Source: Massilibacillus massiliensis (GTDB lineage Bacteria; Bacillota; Negativicutes; FLKF01). From it: DNA of 64,000 nucleotides. Below, piece after piece: positions 63,993 through 64,000 of this stretch. The position numbers were made by a program, and so were the translations under genes. How positions within the stretch are numbered: position 1 is the stretch's first letter; every line of letters starts with the position of its first letter. The stretch covers positions 1,569,534-1,633,533 of the forward strand of contig NZ_LT575483.1 in the NCBI RefSeq assembly GCF_900086705.1, given 5' to 3'. Under the pieces are notes generated by a model. It had not been told where the DNA came from. It did no database searches and saw only the letters and a list, made by a program, of their open reading frames with translations.

Positions 63993-64000
63993 AAAATTCT

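Overview
The window reads as chromosomal DNA of a low-to-mid GC diderm Firmicute, most likely a Negativicute (Sporomusa/Selenomonas-type). Two things point this way: Firmicute gene order (atp operon, ywmB, murA, spoIID) and genes for an LPS-type outer envelope (GT9 heptosyltransferase, UDP-GlcNAc 2-epimerase). SpoIID suggests a sporulating ancestry. Genus and species cannot be read from the sequence. I see no prophage, CRISPR array, rRNA or tRNA.

Layout. 1-1434: 5' part of a group IIC intron with its reverse transcriptase, inserted directly after an intrinsic terminator and cut by the left edge. 1503-5845: HlyD/ABC-2 export operon without an ATPase gene, with a divergent LysR regulator. 5954-8035: sucCD. 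8680-11105: GT9 glycosyltransferase and an iron-type alcohol dehydrogenase. 11728-21843: one long PTS sugar or polyol operon (PRD activator, class II aldolase, two zinc dehydrogenases, galactitol-type EIIABC, a SIS isomerase, RpiB and three Rpe-family epimerases). 22198-33428: a Tad/Flp pilus locus whose main operon is preceded by a c-di-GMP-I riboswitch. 33712-38260: AraC/GyrI regulator and an amino-acid ABC transporter. 38882-42132: pyridoxal kinase, an N-acyl-D-amino-acid deacylase-type amidohydrolase and an orphan NifH-like protein. 42303-46324: cysK, cymR, a cystathionine lyase/synthase and patB. 46396-46663: a small convergent-transcript locus resembling a type I toxin-antitoxin. 46796-55226: small membrane protein, spoIID, diguanylate cyclase, LicT-type antiterminator with its own leader, old-yellow-enzyme reductase, murA and ywmB. 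55367-62721: the complete F1Fo ATP synthase operon. 62838-63992: wecB.

How the genes work together. The riboswitch ties Tad pilus expression to c-di-GMP, and a GGDEF enzyme is encoded about 16 kb away. Three strong promoters (cysK, cymR and the amino-acid ABC operon) carry the same operator-like AAAACATAT...TATG sequence at the start site. This predicts one CymR-type cysteine regulon and suggests that the ABC system imports cyst(e)ine or a related sulfur compound.

The most unusual feature is a composite repeat of about 120-450 bp, present six times (copies A-F below). Every copy lies directly downstream of a gene and in the sense direction of that gene. Four copies begin with a 156-bp imperfect palindrome placed 11-19 nt after the stop codon. 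The following hairpins keep their stems through compensatory base changes. It behaves like a mobile or selected RNA-level 3'-end element, and it is the best candidate here for something undescribed. The NifH-like protein, the three-epimerase PTS operon and the 28-residue peptide locus are the next most interesting.
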